Origin: an uncultured Flavobacteriaceae bacterium
Lineage (GTDB): Bacteria > Bacteroidota > Bacteroidia > Flavobacteriales > Flavobacteriaceae
Direction of reading: 5' to 3'
DNA length: 64,000 nt
Assembly: GCA_947497245.1 (NCBI GenBank)
Contig: CANMFO010000003.1
Location: 186,001-250,000, forward strand
How positions within the stretch are numbered: position 1 is the stretch's first letter; each line of letters opens with the position of its first letter. The notes under the pieces are model-generated. The model was not told the DNA's origin, made no database searches, and was given only the letters and a program-made list of their open reading frames with translations. Shown piece after piece: positions 24,885 through 33,813 of the stretch. A program made the position numbers and the translations under genes.

Positions 24885-25751
24885 TCAACCTCTTCGTTTA
24901 AAGTAACCCAATAATTTTTTCACATAACTTTCATCCACCCGGCAGCTCAAAGTGCCGCAACCCGATTTGGTAAAGGTTTCCGTAAAATAATCCACGCGCT
25001 CCCTATGGTATTCCGCATAGCTCCTGCGGACGCCTTTGGATTGGGTGTTGACCAATCTAAGGGAACCGGTTTCGGCATCCTTCATCTGGACCATGCCAAG
25101 GTTCGGGATGGTCTCCTCGCGCTGATCGTACACCCGAATGCCCGTTACATCATGCTTATTACCTGAAATTTTAAGGTTCTTTTCATAATCTTCCGCAATG
25201 AAATCGGACAGCACGAACACGATTGCCTTTTTCTTCATAACGCTGCTCAGGAACTTAAGCGCCTCGGACAGGTCGGTACGATTGCTTTTGGGCTTGAACT
25301 CCAGGAGTTCGCGTATGATCCGAAGCACATGGCTCTTTCCTTTTTTTGGGGGGATGTAAAGTTCCACGGTATCCGAAAACAAAAGCAACCCGGCCTTATC
25401 GTTGTTCTGCAGGGCGGAAAATGCCAGAGTGGCCGAGATTTCCGTAATGATCTCTTTTTTGAATTGATTGGTCGTGCCGAACAATTCGGAGCCGCTCACA
25501 TCCACCATCAGCATCATAGTGAGTTCGCGCTCTTCCTCGAAAACTTTCACAAAAGGTTCGTTATAGCGCGCGGTAACGTTCCAATCGATGCTCCTTACAT
25601 CGTCGCCAAACTGATATTGGCGCACTTCACTGAAGGTCATGCCCCGGCCCTTAAAGGTGGAATGGTACTCTCCACCAAAAATATGATCGGAAAGACGGCG
25701 TGTCTTAATCTCGATCTTACGGACTTTCTTAAGTAATTCCTTGGTATCCAT
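24885..25751 (-). CDS. DUF58-domain protein of the Bat operon
   Basis: A 288-aa cytoplasmic protein with a degenerate VWA fold. Family signatures are FSEVRQYQFGDDVRSIDWN and ARYNEPFVKVFEEERELTM, followed by MLMVDVSGSELFG, a MIDAS-like site. It always travels with MoxR and the membrane VWA proteins. Its stop lies just before the DUF4381-like gene; upstream it is separated from moxR by a 93-bp repeat-rich spacer. Confidence 0.93.
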   Translation of the reverse strand: MDTKELLKKVRKIEIKTRRLSDHIFGGEYHSTFKGRGMTFSEVRQYQFGDDVRSIDWNVTARYNEPFVKVFEEERELTMMLMVDVSGSELFGTTNQFKKEIITEISATLAFSALQNNDKAGLLLFSDTVELYIPPKKGKSHVLRIIRELLEFKPKSNRTDLSEALKFLSSVMKKKAIVFVLSDFIAEDYEKNLKISGNKHDVTGIRVYDQREETIPNLGMVQMKDAETGSLRLVNTQSKGVRRSYAEYHRERVDYFTETFTKSGCGTLSCRVDESYVKKLLGYFKRRG

Positions 25752-25842
25752 ATATCAGTAAACAGTATTCAGTAGTCAGTACCCAGTGGTAGTAAATCGG
25801 GTTTTTCCAATAGTTTCCACCGCAACTGCCGACTGCCGACCC
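25752..25842. repeat. Short imperfect CAGT/ACTGCC tandem repeats between moxR and DUF58 genes
   Basis: The left half has five CAGT words spaced about 7-10 bp (25757-25785) and the right half has ACTGCCG twice (25826-25839). Similar CAGT/CGGCAGT tracts are scattered between genes in many flavobacterial genomes. Here it sits inside an operon. No coding frame is evident. Confidence 0.6.
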
Positions 25843-25844
25843 AT

Positions 25845-26846
25845 CTAGGGTACTTCAATCTCGTTTACGATCTTGTTGATGATTTCTTCGGAAGTGATAT
25901 TCTCCGCCTCGGCCTCATATGTGATGCCGATCCTATGTCTTAATACGTCATGTACCACGGCCCTTACGTCCTCAGGCACCACGTAACCCCTTCTTTTGAT
26001 AAAGGCATAGCATTTGGCAGCATTGCCCAAATTGATGCTTCCCCTCGGAGAGGCGCCGAAACTGATCAACGGTTTAAGGTTCTGTAGGTTGTATTTTTCA
26101 GGGTACCGGGTCGCAAAGACCAGATCAAGAATGTATTTTTCTATTTTTTCATCCATGTAGACCTCCCTCACTGCTTGTTGCGCACTCAAGATCTGCTTAA
26201 GGCTGACGACGGGTCTCACTTCATCATAGGCCCCCAATAGGTTCTGCCTCATGATCAATTGCTCCTCGTTCATTTTGGGATAGTCGATGACCGTTTTCAA
26301 CATAAAGCGATCCACCTGCGCCTCCGGTAAGGGATATGTACCTTCCTGCTCCACCGGGTTTTGGGTGGCCATGACCAGGAAAGGTTTGTCCAAAATGAAG
26401 GTCTCGTCCCCTATGGTCACCTGTTTTTCCTGCATCGCCTCCAAAAGAGCGGATTGTACCTTGGCAGGAGCACGGTTAATTTCGTCGGCCAACACAAAAT
26501 TGGCAAATATGGGCCCCTTTTTAATGGAGAAATCGTTGACCTTCATATTGTAGATCATCGTGCCTACCACATCGGCGGGCAATAGGTCGGGGGTAAACTG
26601 AATTCTGCTGAAACTCCCCTTTACCGCTTTCGCCAGGGTGTTGATAGCCAAGGTCTTTGCCAGGCCGGGCACTCCTTCCAGTAAAATATGCCCTTGTCCG
26701 AGAAGACCGATCAACAAGCGCTCGACCATATGCTTTTGGCCGACGATCACTTTGTTCATTTCTAGAATCAATAGATCGATAAAAGCACTTTCCTCTGCAA
26801 TCTTCTCGTTCACGGCACTAATATCCACAGTAGTATTTTCTTCCAT
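25845..26846 (-). CDS. MoxR-family AAA+ ATPase
   Basis: A 333-aa cytoplasmic ATPase that heads the Bat operon. Walker A is LEGVPGLAKTLAIN (near residue 55), Walker B FVLADEINRAPAKVQSALLE (near 115), with sensor 1 VMATQNPVEQEGTYPLPEAQ and the arginine-finger DRFMLK region. MoxR ATPases act on VWA-domain partners, here BatA, BatB and DUF58. The 271-bp upstream gap (26847-27117) holds the operon promoter and that of the divergent SDR gene, but no clean TAnnTTTG pair. Confidence 0.96.
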   Translation of the reverse strand: MEENTTVDISAVNEKIAEESAFIDLLILEMNKVIVGQKHMVERLLIGLLGQGHILLEGVPGLAKTLAINTLAKAVKGSFSRIQFTPDLLPADVVGTMIYNMKVNDFSIKKGPIFANFVLADEINRAPAKVQSALLEAMQEKQVTIGDETFILDKPFLVMATQNPVEQEGTYPLPEAQVDRFMLKTVIDYPKMNEEQLIMRQNLLGAYDEVRPVVSLKQILSAQQAVREVYMDEKIEKYILDLVFATRYPEKYNLQNLKPLISFGASPRGSINLGNAAKCYAFIKRRGYVVPEDVRAVVHDVLRHRIGITYEAEAENITSEEIINKIVNEIEVP

Positions 26847-27117
26847 ATAATCGTATAAAATTTTGGTTTTGATTGGTTTACTTGCAAACAGGGGTGCAAA
26901 TTGAAAATTTATTCAGTGCTTTGCTGTTAACGATTGGTTAAAAATTGGGCTGAGCCCCTATTTTTATGAAGTTTTTAAGGGATTTCTTTTTAATTTCACG
27001 GGCTTATTGCAAACAAAAATAGGTATTCAAAAATTATTGCCAAAAACCGTATGATTTTGTCGGCCGGGCAATCCCCCCAAAAACCGAAATACCATTTAAA
27101 ACGCAAAACGGACCATT

Positions 27118-27876
27118 ATGAAAAAAACAGCTTTGGTTACCGGGGCCACCAGCGGTATTGGGCGTGCGACCGCGCGACTTTTTGCCCAGAACGGAATCCA
27201 TTTGGTGCTCTGCGGAAGGCGACAGGAACGTCTCGACGGTCTGCAGAACGAATTGGGGAAGCACACCCCGGTACATACCCTGAATTTTGACGTTCGGGAT
27301 CGAAAGGCGGTCCTGTCGGCAATCGACTCCCTGCCATCGGCATTTTCCCAAATCGACATCCTTATCAACAATGCCGGGAACGCCCATGGCCTCAATCCGA
27401 TCGAGGAAGGCAGCTTGGACGATTGGGACGCCATGCTCGACATCAATGTAAAGGGACTGCTCTATGTCTCCAAAGCAATAATTCCGCGGATGGCGGAAAG
27501 AAAATCCGGCCATATCATCAATATCGGTTCCATTGCGGGCAAAGAGGTCTACCCCAAGGGCAGTGTGTATTGCGCGAGCAAATACGCCGTTGATGCCATA
27601 AACAAAGGGATGCGAATGGATTTGAACACCTATGGGATACGGGTCGGGGCGGTAAACCCTGGCGCGGTGGAAACGGAGTTCAGCAATGTTAGGTTCAAAG
27701 GAGATCAAGAGCGGGCCGATAGTGTTTACCAGGGGTTCGAACCCCTTAGGGCAGAGGATATAGCGGATATTGTCTATTTTGTGGTAACGCGGCCGTACCA
27801 TGTGAATATTGCCGATTTGGTGGTAATGCCAACGGCACAGGCGTCCGCGACCCTGATCAAAAGGGATATGCAATAA
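27118..27876 (+). CDS. Short-chain dehydrogenase/reductase, YdfG type
   Basis: A 252-aa classical SDR. The cofactor loop is TGATSGIGRATARLF, followed by CGRRQERL (Arg-Arg suggests NADP), the INNAGNAHGL loop, and a catalytic Ser-Tyr-Lys set in IGSIAGKEVYPKGSVYCASKYAV. Closest in feel to NADP-dependent 3-hydroxy acid dehydrogenases acting on serine or 3-hydroxyisobutyrate-like substrates, but the substrate is not certain. It is divergent from moxR and 54 bp ahead of the AlbA_2 gene. Confidence 0.9.
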   Translation: MKKTALVTGATSGIGRATARLFAQNGIHLVLCGRRQERLDGLQNELGKHTPVHTLNFDVRDRKAVLSAIDSLPSAFSQIDILINNAGNAHGLNPIEEGSLDDWDAMLDINVKGLLYVSKAIIPRMAERKSGHIINIGSIAGKEVYPKGSVYCASKYAVDAINKGMRMDLNTYGIRVGAVNPGAVETEFSNVRFKGDQERADSVYQGFEPLRAEDIADIVYFVVTRPYHVNIADLVVMPTAQASATLIKRDMQ

Positions 27877-27930
27877 CCGGGCGGATCGGTACACCCCTTT
27901 TGGTGAGATGACCACTCGAAACAGGAAAAC

Positions 27931-29067
27931 ATGATCAACAAACGACTTCTTGTCAAAAACCTTCTCGCCCATAACGACGAGAACAGCTTTTACGACAAGA
28001 AGCGATTTGTCGATATTGGCCAAAAAGAGGGAAAGGCGAAATTCCTGAAGCATGTCTGTGCCTTGGCCAACAGCAATCCAGAGAACCATTCTTTTATTGT
28101 GATCGGGGTGGAGGATGAGGACAATAAAATTGTAGGGGTCGACTTTTTTGACGATAGCAAAATACAAAATTTGGTCAATGCCTATCTGGACAACCCCCCA
28201 TTGATTTCCTACGAGAACATTCCCTTTCCACATTTGACGGAGGGAAAAGTAGTGGGCCTGGTCACCATCAAATCCAATGGAAAAGTATGCGCGCTCCGCA
28301 AGAATATCTGGAAGTACTATGGGGGCATGGTCTTCTTTCGGGAAGGCAGCATCAGTATGCCCAAAGCCTACGGGATCGAACTGAAAAATAGTAATGCGGA
28401 GGCCGTGGCCACCATAGAACAGCATGCCAAGAACAACATTGAACTTACCTTGGACGGGGTGATCGATTTTATCAACCACAGACATCCCGATATGGAGAGC
28501 AGCTACAAGGTATTCAAGGAACAATTTGTGGTCTGTTGGGCCGGGAACCAAAAGAAAGTGAAGGATGAAGTTTATTTTTCCAGGGTCGATATCGAACTCA
28601 TCAACGAACAGGTGAAATTGTTTTACTCCACCCTTGACGAGGTAACCATTGCCTTCGACGACCATTCATTTACAACCATCGAATATGTTCAGTTGGGCCT
28701 GGGAAGAAAACAAAACTACTACCCGTTGGAAAAAGCGGTACTTAATTTTGAGGACAATGGTACCTACCAAATCCAAAGTGATCTGATTTTTGAACCGCCG
28801 CAGTACGACAAAAAGACCCTGCACCATATTCTCAATGCCAACAATGCCCTGCTCCAGAAACTGGAAAAAAAAATCGAACTGAACCCTTCTGAGAAAACCG
28901 ACCTGAAACAGTTGCCCGACACCTATCTGATCTGTTACCTCAACGGATTTGAAGATGCAAAGGATCAAATGGAAATGGCCCGACCACTGCTCAAAATGCA
29001 AGATGAAAACATCTACCGGACCCTTAAGGAGGCCCAGCGAATATTGCGAAAGGTGAAGTACAACTAA
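27931..29067 (+). CDS. AlbA_2 (Schlafen-type) domain protein
   Basis: A 378-aa cytoplasmic protein. Residues ~20-130 show an AlbA_2 / divergent Schlafen domain (KAKFLKHVCALANSNPENHS, FIVIGVEDEDNKIVGVDFFD, then GKVVGLVTIKSNGKVCALRK), a putative nucleic-acid or nucleotide-binding unit often labelled ATP-binding. The remainder (about 150-378) has no recognised domain. The frame is single and intact. Its stop overlaps the convergent kinase stop by four bases. Confidence 0.78.
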   Translation: MINKRLLVKNLLAHNDENSFYDKKRFVDIGQKEGKAKFLKHVCALANSNPENHSFIVIGVEDEDNKIVGVDFFDDSKIQNLVNAYLDNPPLISYENIPFPHLTEGKVVGLVTIKSNGKVCALRKNIWKYYGGMVFFREGSISMPKAYGIELKNSNAEAVATIEQHAKNNIELTLDGVIDFINHRHPDMESSYKVFKEQFVVCWAGNQKKVKDEVYFSRVDIELINEQVKLFYSTLDEVTIAFDDHSFTTIEYVQLGLGRKQNYYPLEKAVLNFEDNGTYQIQSDLIFEPPQYDKKTLHHILNANNALLQKLEKKIELNPSEKTDLKQLPDTYLICYLNGFEDAKDQMEMARPLLKMQDENIYRTLKEAQRILRKVKYN

Positions 29068-30011
29068 GCGGTCCGCATCGCTTCCTGGGTCGGCAGGGAA
29101 GGGATTGCTCCGTACCCTGTTGTGGTGATCGCACCGGCCCGGTTGGCATTTTTTATCATTTTTATGAGCAGCTCGTCGTTCCCCAGAATCTCATAGGGAT
29201 CGATAAGGGATGAAATTTGTTGCAGTAGACAACCGATGAAGGCGTCTCCGGCGCCGGTGGTATCAATAGGTTTTACCGGAATGCTGGGAACGGTCCGCTT
29301 GCCTTCGGGGGTACTCACCAAGGTACCCTTGTCACCAAGGGTCACCGTAATGATCTTGGTGCCCACCTCATGGAGGAAATCACAACAGTCGTTTAAATCG
29401 GTCTTGCCCGAAAGTAGTTGGGCTTCTTCCAGACTAAATTTTCCCAAATGCGATTTTTCGATCAAGGGCATGCACTTTCTTACGAATACGGCTTCTTCGT
29501 CCTTCCATAGATCGGCCCGGAAATTGGGATCGAAACTAATGAACCCATCTTGGGTAAGCGCATCAAAAAAATAACGCCCGTACGCCTTTTCCAATTCACC
29601 TCCGAGTAAGGCGGTGGCCGCGCCCAAGTGCAGCATATTGCCCTTGAGGTGCTTTTTGATTTCGGGATCGTACTTGAGTTCCCTGTCCGCACCCCGGCTG
29701 AATACAAAATCGCGCTCCCCGTCTTCGGATAGCGATACAAAGGCAAGTGTGGTAAAGGTTTTTGATCGTTGGGCCAAAGAAATGTCCACGCGGTTTTCCT
29801 TCAGGACCTTCAATAAATATGTGCCAAAGGGATCGTTGCCCACACAGCCTACAAAAGTGCTGTTTCCACCCAACTTGGCAATGGCACAGGCCACATTGGC
29901 CGGAGCACCTCCCGGTTTTTTAGTAAAAAGGTCCGCTTTGGAAAGATCGTTTCCCTGTTTTTCGGCAACAAAATCGATCAACAGTTCTCCGATGCAGAAT
30001 ACTTGCTTCAT
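29064..30011 (-). CDS. PfkB-family carbohydrate kinase, fructokinase type
   Basis: A 315-aa sugar kinase. It starts MKQVFCIGELLIDFVAEKQG, has the GGAPANVACAIAKLGG substrate loop and the C-terminal VKPIDTTGAGDAFIGCLLQQ catalytic segment with the Asp base. This set is typical of fructokinases converting fructose to fructose 6-phosphate. I use ATG 30009-30011; an upstream GTG in frame adds 11 residues that do not fit the family. No sugar transporter is adjacent. Confidence 0.88.
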   Translation of the reverse strand: MKQVFCIGELLIDFVAEKQGNDLSKADLFTKKPGGAPANVACAIAKLGGNSTFVGCVGNDPFGTYLLKVLKENRVDISLAQRSKTFTTLAFVSLSEDGERDFVFSRGADRELKYDPEIKKHLKGNMLHLGAATALLGGELEKAYGRYFFDALTQDGFISFDPNFRADLWKDEEAVFVRKCMPLIEKSHLGKFSLEEAQLLSGKTDLNDCCDFLHEVGTKIITVTLGDKGTLVSTPEGKRTVPSIPVKPIDTTGAGDAFIGCLLQQISSLIDPYEILGNDELLIKMIKNANRAGAITTTGYGAIPSLPTQEAMRTA

Positions 30012-30206
30012 GGGCCGTTTTCTTGGTGACTCCAAGGTAACCACAAATGGGGCCTCGTTCCAAAAAAATGTAGGGAAATAACAATGGTACGGTTTCTTGA
30101 TAAGCCGTAAAGATTATTTCGAGGGCGTTTTCCCTATCCCGCTGGACAAAGACGGAAGTGCCTGGGAGTATTGCGGCCCCGATCCCACTTATTGCACCTT
30201 TTTTCC

Positions 30207-30236
30207 TTGCAATCATTGCTTTAATTGCGATTTTTG
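30207..30236 (+). promoter_or_regulatory. Candidate promoter for the metallophosphatase gene
   Basis: TTGC at 30207-30210, an 18-bp spacer, then GATTTTTG at 30229-30236 (one base off TAnnTTTG), only 5 bases before the ATG at 30241. The very short leader makes a leaderless or near-leaderless message possible. Confidence 0.4.
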
Positions 30237-30240
30237 CAGC

Positions 30241-30966
30241 ATGAGAACGTTGGTCATTGGCGATATACATTCGGGACTTAGGGCATTGGAACAGGTAATG
30301 GAACGGGCAGGGGCATCACCCAGGGACAAGTTGATATTTCTTGGGGATTATGTGGATGGATGGAGCCATGCCGTCGAGACCGTGGACTTTCTGATACGGT
30401 TGCGGACAACACACAACTGCATCTTTATCAGGGGAAACCATGACGAACTGTGCAGGGAATGGCTGGCGGGGGGGAAGGACAATCCGTTATGGGAACAGCA
30501 CGGAGGAAGGGCCACCATGAATTCCTATCGGGAAAGGGGCGGTACCGTAAAGACCGCACACTTGGATTTTTACCGGGATTTGGAGAATTATCATCTGGAC
30601 CAGAACAACAGATTGTTCCTGCATGCCGGGTTCACCAATTTAAAAGGAGTGGATTTCGAATACTTTTCGAAGACGTTCTACTGGGACCGGACCCTATGGG
30701 AATTGTCCCTGTCATTGAACCCAGACCTTACGCCCGAAGACCCGTGGTACCCAAAAAGGCTGACACATTACAAGGAGATCTATATTGGGCATACCCCGGT
30801 AACGCGCATTGGGAAGACAACTCCCCAAAAAGCGGCGAACGTTTGGAACGTTGATACGGGTGCGGCCTTCCGCGGCCCGCTTTCCATCATCGATGCCGAT
30901 ACCAAACAGTTGTGGCAAAGTGATCCAGTGCACACCCTGTATCCGGGAGAGAGCGGACGCAATTAA
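30241..30966 (+). CDS. Metallophosphoesterase (calcineurin-like)
   Basis: A 241-aa two-metal phosphatase. The motifs appear in order: GDIHSG (near residue 7), GDYVDGW (near 36) and GNHDE (near 65), then IGHTPV near residue 185. This resembles bacterial serine/threonine protein phosphatases and diadenosine tetraphosphatases. I begin at ATG 30241, right before the first motif; an in-frame extension to 30097 is Cys-rich and not family-like. Confidence 0.9.
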   Translation: MRTLVIGDIHSGLRALEQVMERAGASPRDKLIFLGDYVDGWSHAVETVDFLIRLRTTHNCIFIRGNHDELCREWLAGGKDNPLWEQHGGRATMNSYRERGGTVKTAHLDFYRDLENYHLDQNNRLFLHAGFTNLKGVDFEYFSKTFYWDRTLWELSLSLNPDLTPEDPWYPKRLTHYKEIYIGHTPVTRIGKTTPQKAANVWNVDTGAAFRGPLSIIDADTKQLWQSDPVHTLYPGESGRN

Positions 30967-31024
30967 AAACAAGCTATTTCCACTATTTTAGCGTATTATT
31001 GCCGAACTTTGTAAAAAAGACACA

Positions 31025-32020
31025 ATGTCCACTAAAAATATTAGGTTAGAAGTAATGCAAGCCATTGAACCCCAGGTTGAGGGTTTTATGGAAAATTTTC
31101 TAATTCCTATCGAAGAAATATGGCAGCCCACGGATTTTTTGCCAGATTCCGAGAGCGATGATTTCTTGGATAACATCGAAGCCTTGCGCGGGGAATCGAA
31201 AGAACTGGGATATGACTTTTGGGTGACCATGGTGGCCGACACCATTACCGAAGAGGCCCTACCCACCTACGAGTCGTGGTTGATGGACGTGGAAGGGATC
31301 AACCAGCATGCGGAAAACAAGAACGGATGGTCAAAATGGGTAAGGGCATGGACCGCCGAAGAGAACAGACATGGGGATGTACTGAACAAGTACCTTTACC
31401 TTTCCGGGAGAGTGAACATGCGGGAGGTCGAGATTACGACCCAACATTTGATAGCGGATGGTTTTGATATTGGAACGGACCGAGATCCCTACAAAAATTT
31501 TGTCTACACTTCTTTTCAAGAACTGGCCACGAACATATCGCATAAACGAGTGGGTCAAATGGCCAGAAAGAAGGGAAATGCGTTATTGGGAAAAATGTGT
31601 ACGATCATTGCTGGGGACGAAATGCGCCATCACTTGGCGTATAGGGAATTTGTCAAAACCATTTTCGGGGAGGACCCCAGTGGCATGATGTTGGCCTTTG
31701 CCGATATGATGAAGAAAAAAATAGTGATGCCGGCGCACTTTTTAAGGGAGTCCGGAGGGACCATAGGAACCGCATTCGAAAATTTCTCGAACTGTGCGCA
31801 GCGCCTTGGGGTCTACACTGCAATGGACTACATTGAAATATTGCGAAAATTAAACGATTACTGGCAATTGGGCACTATACGGGACCTTAACGACGAGGCT
31901 GAAAAAGCGAGGGATTACCTAGTGGGCCTCCCAGATCGTTTGGAGCGTATCGCCACCCGTATGAAACATCCTGAAGACCCGTACCGCTTCAAATGGGTCG
32001 AGGCCAACGGCAGGGTGTAA
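31025..32020 (+). CDS. Acyl-ACP desaturase (di-iron, ferritin-like)
   Basis: A 331-aa soluble stearoyl-ACP-desaturase-type enzyme that puts a cis double bond into acyl-ACP using O2 and ferredoxin. The two iron-binding helices carry WTAEENRHGDVLN and IAGDEMRHHLAYREF (the ExxH pairs), and further Glu residues lie in ADTITEEALPTYE and SFQELATNISH. It serves the fatty-acid pathway that begins with acpP/fabF. A weak GAACTTTG element lies 14 bp upstream. A strong terminator follows. Confidence 0.93.
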   Translation: MSTKNIRLEVMQAIEPQVEGFMENFLIPIEEIWQPTDFLPDSESDDFLDNIEALRGESKELGYDFWVTMVADTITEEALPTYESWLMDVEGINQHAENKNGWSKWVRAWTAEENRHGDVLNKYLYLSGRVNMREVEITTQHLIADGFDIGTDRDPYKNFVYTSFQELATNISHKRVGQMARKKGNALLGKMCTIIAGDEMRHHLAYREFVKTIFGEDPSGMMLAFADMMKKKIVMPAHFLRESGGTIGTAFENFSNCAQRLGVYTAMDYIEILRKLNDYWQLGTIRDLNDEAEKARDYLVGLPDRLERIATRMKHPEDPYRFKWVEANGRV

Positions 32021-32065
32021 ACGCCATCGGTACCAAGCGATCCAAAAAATACGATTCCAATGTAC

Positions 32066-32100
32066 AAACCCGGTGAACAGACTAGGGCACCGGGTTTTTT
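32066..32100 (+). terminator. Terminator of the desaturase gene
   Basis: A perfect 10-bp stem AAACCCGGTG / CACCGGGTTT (32066-32075 with 32088-32097) with a 12-base loop and a T-run to 32100, 45 bases after the stop. Confidence 0.93.
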
Positions 32101-32115
32101 ATCGGGTAAAGATGC

Positions 32116-32640
32116 TTACAGTTTTCCGTAATCGTGCTCGTCTTGCCATCTTGCGAGTTCCGCCCATTTGCCCTCATAGCACATTTTTGCCTGCATGGGC
32201 CATGAGGACGGGTCGTGGACTTTATATCTTTCACCGCCCCCATCTAGAATTTCCTGGCATTTGGCGACAGCGGTTTCCGATAGCGCCTTCCAGGTACCGA
32301 TTCCTGCGGTTTGGAACATTCCCTCAATTTTAGGGCCAATTCCTTCGACCACCTTGAGGTCGTTCTCCTTGATGGTCTTGCCCATTGCCGATCTGGCGGC
32401 ATTGGCATCAAAAGAAATGTTCACCGCCTTCGGAATTGCCTCCTCTTGCGTGGCCAGCTTGCCGTTACAAGCATCGAGATCGGCCTGCAATTTTGCATTC
32501 TTGTCCTGTAGTAATTTGAGGTCGGCCGAGTGGTCGGGGGTACTCCCGCTCTTACCGATAAGGTAGCCCAATACTCCTGAGATAACACCTATGAGTGCGG
32601 GCAACAACCAGCACCAAATATTCATGTTTTCGAAATCCAT
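32116..32640 (-). CDS. Membrane-anchored helix-hairpin-helix protein
   Basis: A 174-aa protein with one N-terminal membrane helix (WLLPALIGVISGVLGYLIG, residues ~11-29), a heptad-like coiled coil (SADLKLLQDKNAKLQADL, about 38-65) and a C-terminal HhH region with KVVEGIGPKIEGMFQTAGIG (about 97-116), the DNA- or protein-binding hairpin seen in Fen1-like and DUF4332-like proteins. The C-terminal ~35 residues have YKVHDPSSWPMQAKMCYEGK. A plausible role is tethering DNA or another protein at the membrane, but no function is proven. The gene follows a short envelope-like gene on the same strand. Confidence 0.78.
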   Translation of the reverse strand: MDFENMNIWCWLLPALIGVISGVLGYLIGKSGSTPDHSADLKLLQDKNAKLQADLDACNGKLATQEEAIPKAVNISFDANAARSAMGKTIKENDLKVVEGIGPKIEGMFQTAGIGTWKALSETAVAKCQEILDGGGERYKVHDPSSWPMQAKMCYEGKWAELARWQDEHDYGKL

Positions 32641-32753
32641 ATTCTTTTTATTTTACAGTTAACCAACGGTTTATCATTAAAATCGCACACGGGTTTTTGG
32701 AACCTCCCAATGCCGGGGCACGGGCTTGGTGCGTTCATATACTCAAGGGGGTT

Positions 32754-33014
32754 TTATTTTGCCGTGGCAATACCGCCACCAGTTGGGACACGGGCATTGG
32801 ATTTGCCCTTCGGGGGTGGTGTCTCGGCAAGGGAATCGTTGTTTTCGGGCTCTGGGCTATCCACAGCCCCGGGTGCTTGGGTCATTGGCGCGTTCGTCGC
32901 TACCGGTTCCCCTCCCATGGGAATACCACAGGAACTGCAGAGCTGTACATATATAAAAGTACCTCCCAGAATGGTAATGAGGATTCCAAGCAGATTTGTT
33001 GTTGTTCTTGTCAT
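32754..33014 (-). CDS. Short membrane-anchored protein, possibly a truncated OmpA-family gene
   Basis: An 86-aa frame: one N-terminal membrane helix (NLLGILITILGGTFIYVQLC, with a CSSCG motif after it) and a Pro/Glu/Asn/Ala-rich disordered tail that stops after residue 86. I recall that flavobacterial OmpA-family proteins often begin this way and continue for 200 or more residues with an OmpA domain, and can neighbour HhH membrane genes. No such domain is found downstream in any minus frame before the HhH gene, so this is either a genuine small protein or a remnant. The C-terminal 113 bp gap reads nothing recognisable. Confidence 0.5.
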   Translation of the reverse strand: MTRTTTNLLGILITILGGTFIYVQLCSSCGIPMGGEPVATNAPMTQAPGAVDSPEPENNDSLAETPPPKGKSNARVPTGGGIATAK

Positions 33015-33250
33015 TGTCGATAAAATTTTGGGGTTTCATTACCAATGTATTAAAAAAAACCATAAAATATTAGGAAAACGACATTAAATGTTGTTTGTCA
33101 AGTACTTAAGTCAAAAGAATGCCTCGCCAGCTACCCGTAAGGAACGGTGCTGATCGTTGAAATACCACTTATACAGTTTTTGGCCCCATCCGTACAAAAC
33201 CTTTGGGGAGTCGTGGAATTCTGGACTACTCTTGTTAAAAATTATTCTTT

Positions 33251-33299
33251 GGCCCTATCGCTCCCGACAAAGTTCCGGCATTGCGATGGGGCCTTTTTT
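33251..33299 (+). terminator. Terminator-like hairpin without an upstream gene
   Basis: GGCCCTATCGC (33251-33261) pairs with GCGATGGGGCC (33283-33293) over 11 positions with one wobble, followed by six T. No plus-strand protein gene precedes it for 230 bp, so it may end a small RNA. Confidence 0.6.
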
Positions 33300-33564
33300 C
33301 CAGGGCTTCGGTTCCGTTCCCTCCTTTTCGATGGGTTTCTACGAAAGAATTTACACAGTTTCTACCTGGCCCCGTTTTATAGGTTTGAGCGGGCATATCG
33401 ACAGGAATCGTACCCAAAGGGTACTGCGTGGATCCGGGTATAAAAGGGCAGTATCGATCTACAGGGCACCAACTATACAGAAATTGCGACCAACCATACA
33501 ATAGCAATTTGATAGCTCTGGCGTATTGAATACTTTTAAACCATCAATTTAGAACGTTGTGAAG

Positions 33565-33693
33565 ATGAAAGCGGAAATAATGAAGATATTGACTTTTATC
33601 TGCATGGTGGTGGTACTTGGGACACAGGCCTTGCTCCACGGGAGTTGGAGTGTTCGGGAACCGACCGGGATAAAATCAAAGAAAGGGGGCTAG
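33565..33693 (+). CDS. Candidate 42-aa membrane or secreted peptide
   Basis: A 42-codon frame starting MKAEIMKILTFICMVVVLGT, a convincing signal-anchor or signal peptide, with a short basic tail (SWSVREPTGIKSKKGG). It is followed 53 bases later by a long plus-strand terminator-like hairpin, which supports transcription in this direction. The gene lies in an otherwise empty stretch. No family recognised; it could be chance. Confidence 0.4.
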   Translation: MKAEIMKILTFICMVVVLGTQALLHGSWSVREPTGIKSKKGG

Positions 33694-33745
33694 GATTCAG
33701 ACTCCCTTTATTGGAAAAGTGTTTGAGTTAGTTTAGTTGGTTAAT

Positions 33746-33813
33746 CCCGCTGTTTTTTAAAACCTACCGATCGGGGGAACGGGTAAGGTATTTGAAAAGC
33801 AGCGGGTTTTTTT
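33746..33813 (+). terminator. Long terminator-like hairpin
   Basis: CCCGCTG (33746-33752) pairs with CAGCGGG (33800-33806), extended by T4/A4 and by an inner ACCTACC / GGTAAGGT stem, and ends in seven T (33807-33813). It would end a transcript carrying the 42-aa ORF; reverse-strand function for the ALDH gene side is also possible. Confidence 0.65.

Noticed and set aside
27034-28665. A 543-codon open frame on the minus strand
   Set aside because: It lies opposite two well-recognised genes (SDR and AlbA_2) and has no domain.
33147-33504. Two overlapping ~100-codon frames as genes
   Set aside because: They cross a terminator-like hairpin, overlap each other and have no protein-like features.
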